Source of the DNA: Clostridia bacterium
GTDB taxonomy: Bacteria; Bacillota; Clostridia; Christensenellales; Aristaeellaceae
Length of the DNA: 45,384 bases
Reading direction: 5' to 3'
Assembly (NCBI GenBank): GCA_017473345.1
Contig: JAFULL010000015.1
Location: forward strand, 1 to 45,384
The position numbers and the translations under genes were made by a program. Positions within the stretch are counted from its first letter, which is position 1. The number at the start of each line of letters is the position of its first letter. Below the pieces are notes generated by a model that saw only the letters and a list, made by a program, of their open reading frames with translations, searched no databases and was not told the DNA's origin. This document shows positions 1 through 7,550 of this stretch, in pieces.

Positions 1-488
1 GTGGCGGGGTACTCGTATAAGAAACGGGCGCAGCCTTTGCCATCGGCATCGGCGGCCTTGAGGATGCTCATCTTGTAGCTGCCGTCGCCTGCCTGAATGC
101 CGGAGATACGTGGCGTCCATTTGGGACGGTCGTCCTCAAACTGGCGGGTACGCAGGGCGGCTTCCCAGCTTTCGCCACGGGCCAGATACTCCCAGATGGT
201 GTCGGTCTGGTCGCCGTTGGTTACGATCAGGCCGCAGCCCGCTTCGCGAACGGGATGGTAAATGATCAGGTGCGGATCGACCATCTTGCTGGGATCGTGG
301 GCTTCGGTGCGGATACCGTCAGGTTCCTGCACAAAAACGCGGTTGCGGCTGTTGACGCTGCGGCCCATGATAAAGTAGGCAGCGACAGCCTTCTTGCCAT
401 CCTCGGTCACGCCCAGCACAATGCCGCGGCCAGGATAGGTGTTGCCATTCAGGCGCTCCTGCATGGTTTTCACTTCGTAAACATTCAT
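1..488 (-). CDS. purO: PurO-like IMP cyclohydrolase (partial, 3' end outside window)
   Basis: Likely closes the last ring of IMP (FAICAR to IMP) in de novo purine synthesis. The 162 visible codons start MNVYEVKTMQERLNGN and carry the family-like stretches NTYPGRGIVLGVTEDGKKAV and FIMGRSVNSRNRVF. These resemble archaeal PurO-type cyclohydrolases (PF07826) rather than the bifunctional PurH fold. The ATG at 488 has a clear upstream AGGAGA ribosome site. It lies 15 bp after purN as the last visible gene of the purE-C-F-M-N operon, which fits a purine role. The C-terminus is off the left edge, so I cannot check the whole fold. The formyltransferase step that normally accompanies it is not in the window. 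Family call is from recall of the sequence pattern. Confidence 0.75.
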   Translation of the reverse strand, partial: MNVYEVKTMQERLNGNTYPGRGIVLGVTEDGKKAVAAYFIMGRSVNSRNRVFVQEPDGIRTEAHDPSKMVDPHLIIYHPVREAGCGLIVTNGDQTDTIWEYLARGESWEAALRTRQFEDDRPKWTPRISGIQAGDGSYKMSILKAADADGKGCARFLYEYPA

Positions 489-503
489 GCTTGTATCTCT
501 CCT

Positions 504-1130
504 TTATTTGATCCTGACCTTGCGGCCTTCTACAGACAAACGCCCCTGACAGAACAGCGACACCGCTTCGGGAAGCAGCTTCCATTCCGCTTCCTCCATG
601 ATGCGCTTTTGCAGCGTTTCGGGGGTATCATCCTCATGAATGGCAACAGCCCTCTGTGCGATGATGGGACCGCCGTCGCATTCTTCACTGACAAAATGCA
701 CAGTAGCGCCGGAAAGCTTGACGCCGTATGCAAGCGCAGCTTCATGCACATGCAGGCCATAGAAGCCCTTGCCGCAGAAGGAAGGAATCAGTGCGGGGTG
801 CACATTCATGATGGCGTTGGGATAGGCATCCACCAGCTCGTTGGTGAAGATCACCATGCAGCCAGCCAATACAACCAGCTGGATGTCCAGCTCCTTCAGC
901 TTTGCAACCATCGCCTGCGTCATGGAGCGGTTATCAGCATAGGCCTTGCGCGGCACCAGATAGCCGGGAATACCCGCCTTGGCAGCACGTTCAAGAGCGT
1001 ACGCTCCCTCCTTGGTAGAGATGACAGCGGTGATTTCGCCGCCGCCCAGTTCACCACGCTGCTGCGCGTCAATCAGCGCCTGCAGGTTTGTTCCGCCGCC
1101 GGAAACGAGGACAGCAATATTGGTTTTCAT
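504..1130 (-). CDS. purN: Phosphoribosylglycinamide formyltransferase
   Basis: Transfers the formyl group of 10-formyl-tetrahydrofolate to GAR (third step of purine synthesis) in the cytoplasm. The 208-residue protein has normal PurN length. It starts [19 protein letters not shown], with the glycine-rich phosphate-binding loop. The catalytic Asn-x-His segment appears as [17 protein letters not shown] near residue 106, and the Asp-containing [13 protein letters not shown] follows near residue 140. Its ATG overlaps the purM stop codon by 4 bp (ATGA), so translation is probably coupled. Its cofactor is the product of the divergent fhs gene a few kilobases away. Confidence 0.96.
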   Translation of the reverse strand: MKTNIAVLVSGGGTNLQALIDAQQRGELGGGEITAVISTKEGAYALERAAKAGIPGYLVPRKAYADNRSMTQAMVAKLKELDIQLVVLAGCMVIFTNELVDAYPNAIMNVHPALIPSFCGKGFYGLHVHEAALAYGVKLSGATVHFVSEECDGGPIIAQRAVAIHEDDTPETLQKRIMEEAEWKLLPEAVSLFCQGRLSVEGRKVRIK

Positions 1131-2179
1131 TCCAGAATCACCTTTTCCTCGCCTTCGATGATCTCACCGATCACATAGGCGTCAATGCCGTTGTCCTTGA
1201 GAATTGCCAAAGCAGTATCAACTTCTGCAGCGGGTACCACAACGCTCATACCAACGCCCATGTTGTAGGTATTGAACATATCGCGCTCAGGGATGTTGCC
1301 CCAGCTGGCGATGAGATCGAAGATGGGAAGAATCTTCACGGCGCTCTTGTCGATCTTCGCGCACAGACCATCAGGAATGGAACGCGGAATATTCTCGTAG
1401 AAGCCGCCGCCGGTGATGTGGCTGATGCCCTTCACATCTACCTTTTCCAGCAGAGCCAGAACAGGCTTGACATAAATCTTGGTGGGGGTCAGCAGGGTTT
1501 CGGCAATGGTCTTGCCGCCCAACTCTTCGCGGGGCACATAGAGCTCAGGATTGTTGTTGTCGATATCGAATACCTTGCGGCACAGGGAGAAGCCGTTGGA
1601 ATGAATGCCGGTAGAGGGCAGGGCGATGACCACATCGCCGGCAGCCATGCGGGTGTTGTCGAGGATCTTTTTCTTATCCACGATACCCACCGCAAAACCG
1701 GCCAGATCGTAATCCTCCACGGGCATCATACCGGGATGCTCAGCCGTCTCGCCGCCGATCAGTGCCGCGCCGGACTGCACGCAGCCCTCGGCCACACCGG
1801 CAACGATGGAAGCGATCTTCTCGGGAATGTTTTTGCCGCAGGCAATATAGTCCAGGAAGAACAGGGGCTTTGCGCCCACGCAGATGATGTCGTTAACGCA
1901 CATAGCCACGGCGTCAACGCCGATGGTGTCATGCTTGTCCATCAGAATGGCCATTTTGACCTTGGTGCCGCAGCCATCGGTGCCGGAAACCAGCACGGGT
2001 TCTTCCATGCCGGCAATGGGCAGTCCGAAGCAGCCGCCAAAGCCGCCTACATCGTCCAGACAGCCCTCATTGCGGGTGCGGGCAACGTGCTTCTTCATCA
2101 GTTCCACGGCCTTGTAGCCTGCAGTGATATCTACACCTGCAGCGGCGTAGCTTTCGGACTTGGAAATCTCGTGTGCCAT
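1127..2179 (-). CDS. purM: Phosphoribosylformylglycinamidine cyclo-ligase (AIR synthetase)
   Basis: ATP-dependent ring closure of FGAM to AIR. The 350-residue length is typical. Recognisable PurM segments in order are [20 protein letters not shown] near the N-terminus, [14 protein letters not shown] (ATP/Mg region, about 64-77), [34 protein letters not shown], and [32 protein letters not shown]-type ribosome site lies just before the ATG. The gene sits 15 bp after purF and overlaps purN. PurL, the preceding enzyme (FGAM synthase), is not in this window. Confidence 0.97.
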   Translation of the reverse strand: MAHEISKSESYAAAGVDITAGYKAVELMKKHVARTRNEGCLDDVGGFGGCFGLPIAGMEEPVLVSGTDGCGTKVKMAILMDKHDTIGVDAVAMCVNDIICVGAKPLFFLDYIACGKNIPEKIASIVAGVAEGCVQSGAALIGGETAEHPGMMPVEDYDLAGFAVGIVDKKKILDNTRMAAGDVVIALPSTGIHSNGFSLCRKVFDIDNNNPELYVPREELGGKTIAETLLTPTKIYVKPVLALLEKVDVKGISHITGGGFYENIPRSIPDGLCAKIDKSAVKILPIFDLIASWGNIPERDMFNTYNMGVGMSVVVPAAEVDTALAILKDNGIDAYVIGEIIEGEEKVILE

Positions 2180-2194
2180 GGGTCGTTCCTCCTC

Positions 2195-3619
2195 TTAACC
2201 TTTTCCGTTCCAGCAGTAGGTACAAACTTTGCAAGGCTCAAGGCCGATTGCTTCAAAAATGCCTTCCAGCGACTGATATTCCAGAGAAGAAAAATGGAGC
2301 TTCCTGCAGATGGCATCGCGCATTCTGCGTCCGCGCTCGCTCTCTCCGTCGCAGTATTCATCCAGGTGTTCGAATCCCTCTTCTCCCTCAAGCTCCTTGA
2401 TGGTAGCTCGCGCAAGCAAATCCATATCGGAGGTGGAGCGGGAGAAATTCAGATATTTGCAGCCATAAAGGATAGGCGGACAGGCCGAACGGATGTGAAC
2501 TTCCTTTGCGCCGTTTTCGTAAAGGAAATCGACCGTTTCCCGCAGCTGTGTTCCGCGAACGATGCTGTCATCCACAAACAGGAGTTTTTTGTCCTGAATC
2601 AGTTCGTGGACGGGAATCTGTTTCATCTTGGCAACCATGTTGCGCTCACGCTGAGTTGCGGGCATAAAGCTGCGCGGCCAGGTGGGCGTATATTTAATGA
2701 AGGGACGGGCAAAGGGCTTGCCGAACGCATTGGCATAACCGATCGCATGAGGCGTGCCGGAATCGGGAACGCCGCCGACATAGTCAATATCCAGCGCAAG
2801 CCCCTTCTCCTTATCGTTCTTGGCCATGATCTCGCCGTTGCGGCAGCGCATGACTTCTACGTTGGAGCCTTCATAGCTGGAGGTTGGATAGCCGTAATAG
2901 GACCACAGGAAGGCGCAGATCTTCATTTCTTTGCCGGGAGCCTGCAGCACTGTTTCTGAATCCGGAGTCAGCTCAACAATTTCACCGGGGCCAAGGTCAC
3001 GTACATACTCATAGCCAAGCTTCATGCCGGCAAAGGATTCAAAGCTAACGCAGTAGCCTTCATCGTCTTTCCCCAGAATAATCGGAATACGGCCTACTCG
3101 ATCACGCGCGGCGATGAGGTTTCCGTTTTCTCTGAGAAGCAGAATAGAGGCGCTGCCGTCAATCACGCTCTGTGCAAAGCGGATGCCTTCGGCGAAACTG
3201 CTTTTTTGATCGATCAGCGCTGCGATCAGCTCGTTGCTGTTGATACGGCCGTGGGTCATGGCGTCAAAGTGACCGCCGCTAAAGGATAAATATTGATTAA
3301 TCAATTCATCGGCATTGTTGATAACGCCAATGGTTGAGATTGCATACGTACCTAAGTTGGAGCGAATCAGCAAAGGCTGCGGATCGCTGTCACTGATGCA
3401 GCCGATGGCGGATGTGCCGCTCATGTGGTCCAGAATATGTTCAAACTTCGTGCGGAAGGGAGAGTTTTCAATGTTATGGATTTCACGCTGCAGACCGATT
3501 TCCGGATCGTATGCAGCCACGCCGCCCCGGCGCGTTCCCAGGTGAGAATGATAGTCGGTACCAAAAAACACATCAAGAATACAGTTTCTGCGGGACGTTA
3601 CCCCAAAAAAACCGCTCAT
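2195..3619 (-). CDS. purF: Amidophosphoribosyltransferase PurF, glutaminase site degenerate
   Basis: By family the first committed step of purine synthesis (PRPP to phosphoribosylamine). I take the ATG at 3619 (MSGFFGVTSRR), which has a GAGGA ribosome site, giving 474 residues. The longer upstream reading frame would run through an intercistronic hairpin. The PRPP-binding loop LLFVDDSIVRGTQLRE (around 347-361) is intact. Cysteines expected to hold a [4Fe-4S] cluster are present (KICAF, GCKYL, and CKVCTYCW at the C-terminus). The N-terminal Ntn-glutaminase domain is not normal: the nucleophile Cys after Met is Ser2, the HNGN oxyanion motif reads STIGVINN (95-102), the HVRYST arginine region reads IGCISDSD (72-79) and SDSE reads NSNE (127-130). 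Either ammonia is the direct donor or a partner glutaminase supplies it. Confidence 0.9.
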   Translation of the reverse strand: MSGFFGVTSRRNCILDVFFGTDYHSHLGTRRGGVAAYDPEIGLQREIHNIENSPFRTKFEHILDHMSGTSAIGCISDSDPQPLLIRSNLGTYAISTIGVINNADELINQYLSFSGGHFDAMTHGRINSNELIAALIDQKSSFAEGIRFAQSVIDGSASILLLRENGNLIAARDRVGRIPIILGKDDEGYCVSFESFAGMKLGYEYVRDLGPGEIVELTPDSETVLQAPGKEMKICAFLWSYYGYPTSSYEGSNVEVMRCRNGEIMAKNDKEKGLALDIDYVGGVPDSGTPHAIGYANAFGKPFARPFIKYTPTWPRSFMPATQRERNMVAKMKQIPVHELIQDKKLLFVDDSIVRGTQLRETVDFLYENGAKEVHIRSACPPILYGCKYLNFSRSTSDMDLLARATIKELEGEEGFEHLDEYCDGESERGRRMRDAICRKLHFSSLEYQSLEGIFEAIGLEPCKVCTYCWNGKG

Positions 3620-3650
3620 GTGAACGTCCTCCTCGTTGGATGTAGACCAC

Positions 3651-3685
3651 AAACCGGGACAGATTGTGATAACCTGTCCCGGTTT
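3651..3685 (-). other. Intercistronic hairpin between purC and purF
   Basis: A perfect 12-bp inverted repeat (AAACCGGGACAG at 3651-3662 with its complement at 3674-3685) around an 11-base loop. It lies in the 75-bp gap between the purC stop and the purF start. On the transcribed strand it is followed by only three or four T residues, so it is at best a weak terminator. A processing or attenuation hairpin is equally possible. Confidence 0.6.
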
Positions 3686-3694
3686 GATCATTGC

Positions 3695-4384
3695 TTAGGC
3701 AAAAAACAGCTTGGAGAGAGTCATGGGGTCGATGTACTGGCCGTCCTTGTAAACGCGCATGTTTCCGGAAGCAATTTCGTCGATGAGCATGACTTTGCCG
3801 TCGGCGTCATAGCCATATTCGAATTTGATGTCGTAAAGAACCAGACCCTTTTCCTTCAGGTCATCAGCAACGATCTGGGTGATCTTCTGGGTCATGGCCT
3901 TCATGGTGTCATACTGCTCGTCGGTCATCACGCCCAGCGCAACCAGCGCGTCCTTGGTGACCAGCGGATCGCCCTTGGCGTCATCCTTGAAGGTCATCTC
4001 CACATAAGCGGGCAGGTCTGCACCCTCTTCAATGTAGGAGCCATAGCGGCGGATGAAGCTTCCCACAGCCTTGTGGCGGCAGATGACTTCCAGGCCCTGA
4101 CCGAAGGGCTTGGCCTTGAGAACCTCCATGGTGGTGTTGGCCAGGTCGGCGGAAACGTAGTGGGTGTAGATGCCGGCAGCGTTGATCTTCTCAAAGAAGT
4201 AGATGGACATGCGCAGGTTGACGTCGCCCACGCCTTCGATGGTCAGCCCCACGGAGTTCTCGCCGGGATCAAACACGCCATCTTTGCCGGTGCAGTCATC
4301 CTTGAACTTCAGCAGGCAGTTGCCGTTATCCAGAGCATACACATTCTTGGTCTTGCCAGTGTAAACAAGCTTCAGATTCTCCAT
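3695..4384 (-). CDS. purC: Phosphoribosylaminoimidazole-succinocarboxamide (SAICAR) synthase
   Basis: Joins CAIR and aspartate with ATP to give SAICAR. The 229-residue length matches the short bacterial PurC. Visible motifs are [20 protein letters not shown] near the N-terminus (ATP-binding beta hairpin), [20 protein letters not shown] (about 92-110), and the C-terminal catalytic/Mg segment [20 protein letters not shown], in which the IKFE and LIDE acidic residues are conserved. It lies 53 bp after purE, with a GGAGA-type ribosome site before the ATG. Confidence 0.97.
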   Translation of the reverse strand: MENLKLVYTGKTKNVYALDNGNCLLKFKDDCTGKDGVFDPGENSVGLTIEGVGDVNLRMSIYFFEKINAAGIYTHYVSADLANTTMEVLKAKPFGQGLEVICRHKAVGSFIRRYGSYIEEGADLPAYVEMTFKDDAKGDPLVTKDALVALGVMTDEQYDTMKAMTQKITQIVADDLKEKGLVLYDIKFEYGYDADGKVMLIDEIASGNMRVYKDGQYIDPMTLSKLFFA

Positions 4385-4437
4385 TGCGATGATCTCCTTT
4401 ATGTTTTAGTCTCATTCTCTGTTTTGCAGAGAACAGG

Positions 4438-4935
4438 TTAACCGTTATACTTGGCTTCCGCTTCCGCATTGGCAGCGAGAACCTTCTTCGTATCGGCTGC
4501 GCGCTTCTGGGCCAGCTTTTCAGCCAGAGCGTCGTCGCTGACGGCAAGAATCTCAATCGCCAGAAGGGCGGCGTTCACCGCACCGTCTACCGCAACCGTC
4601 GCAACCGGAATACCGGAAGGCATCTGTACGGTGGAAAGCAGAGCGTCAAGGCCATTGGCAAAAGTGGTAGACTTCATCGGAATGCCGATGACAGGCAAAG
4701 TGGTATTGGCAGCGACGCTGCCTGCAAGATGGGCAGCCATGCCCGCAGCAGCGATGATAACGCCATAACCATTTTTTCGGGCGTTGGAAGAAAATGCATG
4801 TGCTTCTTCCGGCGTACGGTGCGCAGAGTATACGTGAACCTCATGGGGCACGTCGAATTCCTGCAGCGTTTTGATGGCCTTTTCCACAACAGGCAGATCA
4901 CTCGCGCTGCCCATAACGATGGCCACTTTCTTCAT
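4438..4935 (-). CDS. purE: N5-carboxyaminoimidazole ribonucleotide mutase
   Basis: First gene of the pur operon; converts N5-CAIR to CAIR. The 165 residues are the usual PurE length. It carries the phosphate/carboxylate-binding motif [13 protein letters not shown] at the N-terminus, the SAHRTPEEA loop (catalytic His, about 39-47), and [20 protein letters not shown]. The sequence resembles class I PurE (partnered by PurK) rather than the CO2-using class II, but no purK lies in the window. An AGGAGG-like ribosome site precedes the ATG, about 60 bp downstream of a sigma-A-like promoter. Confidence 0.96.
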   Translation of the reverse strand: MKKVAIVMGSASDLPVVEKAIKTLQEFDVPHEVHVYSAHRTPEEAHAFSSNARKNGYGVIIAAAGMAAHLAGSVAANTTLPVIGIPMKSTTFANGLDALLSTVQMPSGIPVATVAVDGAVNAALLAIEILAVSDDALAEKLAQKRAADTKKVLAANAEAEAKYNG

Positions 4936-4994
4936 TAGCGCATACCTCCTGAATGTTGCATGGAACAGGGGCTACAAAAAGAAAACCATTTTTA

Positions 4995-5023
4995 AGTATA
5001 ATGCATATTTGACGAAAAAACAA
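4995..5023 (-). promoter_or_regulatory. Promoter of the pur operon
   Basis: Read on the minus strand: -35 TTGTTT (5018-5023), a 17-bp spacer, and -10 TATACT (4995-5000). It lies about 60 bp before the purE start. The leader is too short for a purine riboswitch and I see none. Confidence 0.7.
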
Positions 5024-5072
5024 GTAGGAAAGCTCGTTTTGCCGTATAATTTTCTTGCAATAATAAAAAACG

Positions 5073-5094
5073 TTCAGCTTTTTGGCTGAATTTT
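5073..5094. terminator. Short AT-flanked hairpin in the pur/fhs divergent region
   Basis: A 6-bp stem (TTCAGC / GCTGAA) followed by TTTT on the plus strand and preceded by an A-run, so it could act weakly in both directions. It ends no visible gene, and may instead shape the control region between the divergent pur and fhs promoters. Confidence 0.3.
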
Positions 5095-5169
5095 ACTCGC
5101 TTCATGAAAAAAGCAGGACAGAAGCAAGTGAACTGCGGCATGTTCTTATATAGTGAAAAAGGAACTTCC

Positions 5170-5189
5170 GGATGACGGAACCGTCATCC
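5170..5189. promoter_or_regulatory. Perfect 9-2-9 palindrome, possible operator
   Basis: GGATGACGG-AA-CCGTCATCC is an exact inverted repeat with a 2-bp centre and no T-run. It lies 65 bp upstream of the fhs -35 box and about 150 bp upstream of the pur promoter. The tight centre favours a dimeric protein site over an RNA hairpin. I do not recognise the motif. Confidence 0.35.
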
Positions 5190-5253
5190 AGGGGGGACTG
5201 ATGAAGAAAGGGCGCGTTGGTGATCCTGTCGGGTACTCCTTGCCAAAAACGCC

Positions 5254-5282
5254 TTGACGGAATTGGATTTGCGTGATATTCT
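5254..5282 (+). promoter_or_regulatory. Promoter of fhs
   Basis: -35 TTGACG (5254-5259), a 17-bp spacer and -10 TATTCT (5277-5282). Transcription would start near 5289, giving a leader of about 165 nt that contains the ZTP riboswitch. Confidence 0.75.
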
Positions 5283-5310
5283 TAACGTACATGGCGATCA
5301 TTGTCATGTT

Positions 5311-5388
5311 GCGATACGACTGACGGAAGTGGAGTTCACCACATGAAGTATCGCGGCGCGAAAGCGTTTCAATGCCGACCGTCTGGGC
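5311..5388 (+). ncRNA. ZTP/ZMP riboswitch (pfl motif)
   Basis: The leader folds as the pfl aptamer. P1 is GCGATAC (5311-5317) pairing with GTATCGC (5348-5354), followed by the conserved GACTGACGG strand. An internal hairpin GTGG...CCAC comes next, then a linker hairpin (GGCGCGAAAGC...) and the diagnostic 3' element CCGTCTGGGC (5379-5388; consensus CCGCCUGGGC). This class senses AICAR mono/triphosphate, which builds up when 10-formyl-THF is scarce. Here it precedes fhs, which makes that cofactor. The 3' element overlaps the terminator that follows, so ligand binding should turn the gene on. Confidence 0.92.
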
Positions 5389-5419
5389 GCACCGTTGTTT
5401 GCGGTGTGCCCTTTTTGTG
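5385..5419 (+). terminator. Riboswitch expression-platform terminator
   Basis: GGGCGCACCG (5385-5394) pairs with CGGTGTGCCC (5402-5411; one G-U) and is followed by TTTTT. Its first bases are the GGGC of the aptamer's 3' element, so ligand-bound aptamer and terminator are mutually exclusive. Confidence 0.9.
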
Positions 5420-5455
5420 TACTCAACGACACAACAACGAGGAGGTCATGTCATC

Positions 5456-7135
5456 ATGGAATTCAAAACAGACATCGAAATTGCCCAGAGCTGTCAGATG
5501 AAGAACATTCACGAGATCGCCGCTACCGCCGGTGTGCCGGAGCGCTATCTTGAAACCTACGGAAACTACAAAGCCAAAGTGGACTACAGTCTGCTTAATG
5601 ATGACCCCACTCCTGATGGAAAGCTGATTCTGGTGACCGCCATTTCTCCCACGCCTGCCGGCGAAGGCAAGACCACGACCTCCGTTGGTCTGGCTGATGG
5701 CCTTCGCAAGATTGGCAAGAATGCAATCCTCGCCCTGCGCGAGCCTTCTCTGGGCCCGGTCTTCGGTATCAAGGGTGGCGCTGCCGGCGGCGGCTATGCT
5801 CAGGTTGTGCCCATGGAGGACATCAATCTCCATTTTACCGGCGACTTCCATGCCATCGGCGCGGCCAACAATCTGCTGGCTGCCATGCTGGACAATCACA
5901 TTCAGCAGGGCAATGCGCTGGGCATTGACACCAAGAAGATCACCTGGAAGCGCTGCGTGGATATGAATGACCGTCAGCTGCGCAACGTGGTGGACGGCCT
6001 TGGCGGCAGAATGCAGGGCGTGCCCCGCGAGGATGGCTTTGATATTACGGTTGCCAGCGAAGTCATGGCTGTATTCTGCATGTCTTCCAGCATTTCCGAT
6101 CTGAAGCAGCGTCTCTCCAGCATCATCGTGGCTTACACCTACGATGACAAGCCTGTCACGGCTGGTGATCTGAAGGCTGCCGGTGCGATGACCGCTCTGC
6201 TCAAGGATGCGCTCAAGCCCAATCTGGTGCAGACCCTGGAAGGCACGCCCGCTTTCATTCATGGCGGTCCTTTCGCTAATATTGCACATGGCTGCAACTC
6301 CATCATGGCAACCCGCATGGCCATGAAGCTGGGCGACTACTGCGTGACCGAAGCCGGCTTCGGCGCGGATCTGGGTGCGGAGAAGTTCCTGGATATCAAG
6401 TGCCGCAAGGCTGGTCTGGTTCCCTCTGCCGTGGTCGTGGTTGCGACCGTTCGTGCCCTCAAGCATCACGGCGGCGTAGCCAAGGCTGACCTGAACAACG
6501 AAAACCTGGCAGCGCTTGAAAAGGGCCTGCCCAACCTGCTGCGTCACGTGGAGAATGTGACCAACGTGTACGGTCTGCCCTGCGTGGTGGCCATCAACCG
6601 TTTCCCCGCCGATACCGAGGCCGAACTGGAGCTGATCCGCACCAAGTGCAAGGAACTGGGCGTGAATGTTGCCCTGTCTGAAGTCTGGGGCAAGGGCGGC
6701 GACGGCGGCGTAGAGCTGGCTGAAGAAGTTGTGCGCCTGTGCGAAAATAATCATGCGAGCAACTTCCGCTATGCTTATGAAGATGAACTGACGATTGAAG
6801 AAAAGCTTCAGGCCATCGTCACCAAGGTCTATCATGGCAAGGATGTTGTGCTGACTCCCAATGCCAAGAAGCAGGCGCAGCAGCTTACCGATCTGGGCTT
6901 TGCCTCCATGCCGATCTGCATGGCCAAGACGCAGTATTCTTTCTCCGACGATCAGACCCTGCTTGGCGCGCCCGAAGGCTTCACCGTAACCGTCCGCAAT
7001 CTGAAGGTTTCTGCCGGTGCCGGCTTCATCGTAGCTCTGACTGGCGACATCATGACCATGCCCGGTCTTCCCAAGGTTCCCGCCGCTGAGAAGATCGACG
7101 TTGACGAAAACGGTCGCATCATCGGTCTGTTCTAA
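5456..7135 (+). CDS. fhs: Formate-tetrahydrofolate ligase
   Basis: ATP-dependent synthesis of 10-formyl-THF from formate and THF, feeding PurN and the AICAR formylation step. The start is the ATG at 5456 ([11 protein letters not shown]) with an AGGAGGT site 9 bp upstream, giving 559 residues, the family's usual length. It contains the P-loop TPAGEGKTT (66-74), [20 protein letters not shown], and a C-terminal [18 protein letters not shown] segment, all typical of Fhs. It is transcribed away from the pur operon and followed by a strong terminator. A ZTP riboswitch in the leader controls it. Confidence 0.98.
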   Translation: MEFKTDIEIAQSCQMKNIHEIAATAGVPERYLETYGNYKAKVDYSLLNDDPTPDGKLILVTAISPTPAGEGKTTTSVGLADGLRKIGKNAILALREPSLGPVFGIKGGAAGGGYAQVVPMEDINLHFTGDFHAIGAANNLLAAMLDNHIQQGNALGIDTKKITWKRCVDMNDRQLRNVVDGLGGRMQGVPREDGFDITVASEVMAVFCMSSSISDLKQRLSSIIVAYTYDDKPVTAGDLKAAGAMTALLKDALKPNLVQTLEGTPAFIHGGPFANIAHGCNSIMATRMAMKLGDYCVTEAGFGADLGAEKFLDIKCRKAGLVPSAVVVVATVRALKHHGGVAKADLNNENLAALEKGLPNLLRHVENVTNVYGLPCVVAINRFPADTEAELELIRTKCKELGVNVALSEVWGKGGDGGVELAEEVVRLCENNHASNFRYAYEDELTIEEKLQAIVTKVYHGKDVVLTPNAKKQAQQLTDLGFASMPICMAKTQYSFSDDQTLLGAPEGFTVTVRNLKVSAGAGFIVALTGDIMTMPGLPKVPAAEKIDVDENGRIIGLF

Positions 7136-7154
7136 TCACCTCAACCATTTGCTT

Positions 7155-7188
7155 CACCCACCGATTGAATACAATCGGTGGGTGTTTT
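7155..7188 (+). terminator. Rho-independent terminator of fhs
   Basis: Perfect 13-bp stem (CACCCACCGATTG at 7155-7167 with its complement at 7172-7184), 4-base loop, then TTTT. Confidence 0.92.
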
Positions 7189-7220
7189 ATCTTGGCTCTG
7201 CGTGAAAACCGTTTTGGGGA

Positions 7221-7249
7221 TTGATTTTCCGCTGCAAGTAGTGTATATT
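7221..7249 (+). promoter_or_regulatory. Promoter of the glycine-riboswitch transporter gene
   Basis: -35 TTGATT (7221-7226), 17-bp spacer, -10 TATATT (7244-7249). It lies just upstream of the glycine riboswitch. Confidence 0.75.
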
Positions 7250-7280
7250 GATTCGGCAACTTAATACTCGACAAGTGAAG

Positions 7281-7446
7281 TTCTTAGGGGAATGGCCTTG
7301 TGCCTACCGAAGGAGTAAAACTCTCAGGTGCCTGATATCAGGTGGGGACTAAGAATGGATGTAGCTCTGGAGAATCTCAGTAAATGAGTACCGAAGGTGA
7401 AAGGCAGCTGCTGCCGAATCTCTCAGGTAAAAGGACAGAGTGAGAT
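7281..7446 (+). ncRNA. Tandem glycine riboswitch
   Basis: Two consecutive glycine aptamers. Aptamer 1 is closed by TTCTTAG (7281-7287) with CTAAGAA (7349-7355) and contains TACCGAAGGAGTAAAACTCT followed by CAGGTG. Aptamer 2 is closed by CTCTG (7365-7369) with CAGAG (7436-7440) and contains GTACCGAAGGTGAAAGGCAG and the class-defining CTCTCAGGTAAAAGGACAGA. The tandem arrangement with a short linker is the classical cooperative form. It precedes a sodium:amino-acid symporter, a known target class of this riboswitch. Confidence 0.95.
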
Positions 7447-7493
7447 ATGACCTCTACAATGTGTAGGGGGATTCTCATTTGTATCGCTTTATT

Positions 7494-7521
7494 CGCCGGA
7501 GCATTTGCGTCCGGCGTTTTT
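7494..7521 (+). terminator. Terminator in the glycine riboswitch leader
   Basis: A 7-bp stem, CGCCGGA (7494-7500) with TCCGGCG (7510-7516), followed by TTTTT, about 30 bp before the ATG of the symporter. A further hairpin (about 7441-7477) lies between aptamer 2 and this stem and may act as the switching element. I could not decide from the sequence whether glycine turns the gene on or off. Confidence 0.75.
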
Positions 7522-7550
7522 GTTTGTCGAAAAGAAATGAGGAGATACAA

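Noticed and set aside
1088-2959. A 620-codon open frame on the plus strand opposite purM and purF
   Set aside because: Antisense shadow of two certain purine genes. The translated sequence is low in recognisable domains and its start has no ribosome site.
3620-3691. N-terminal extension of PurF (extra 24 residues)
   Set aside because: The extension would be encoded by the purC-purF hairpin and lacks a ribosome site. The internal ATG at 3619 has one, and gives the normal domain start.
4936-4994. Guanine or other purine riboswitch in front of purE
   Set aside because: The leader between the promoter and purE is only about 60 nt and contains no recognisable aptamer core.
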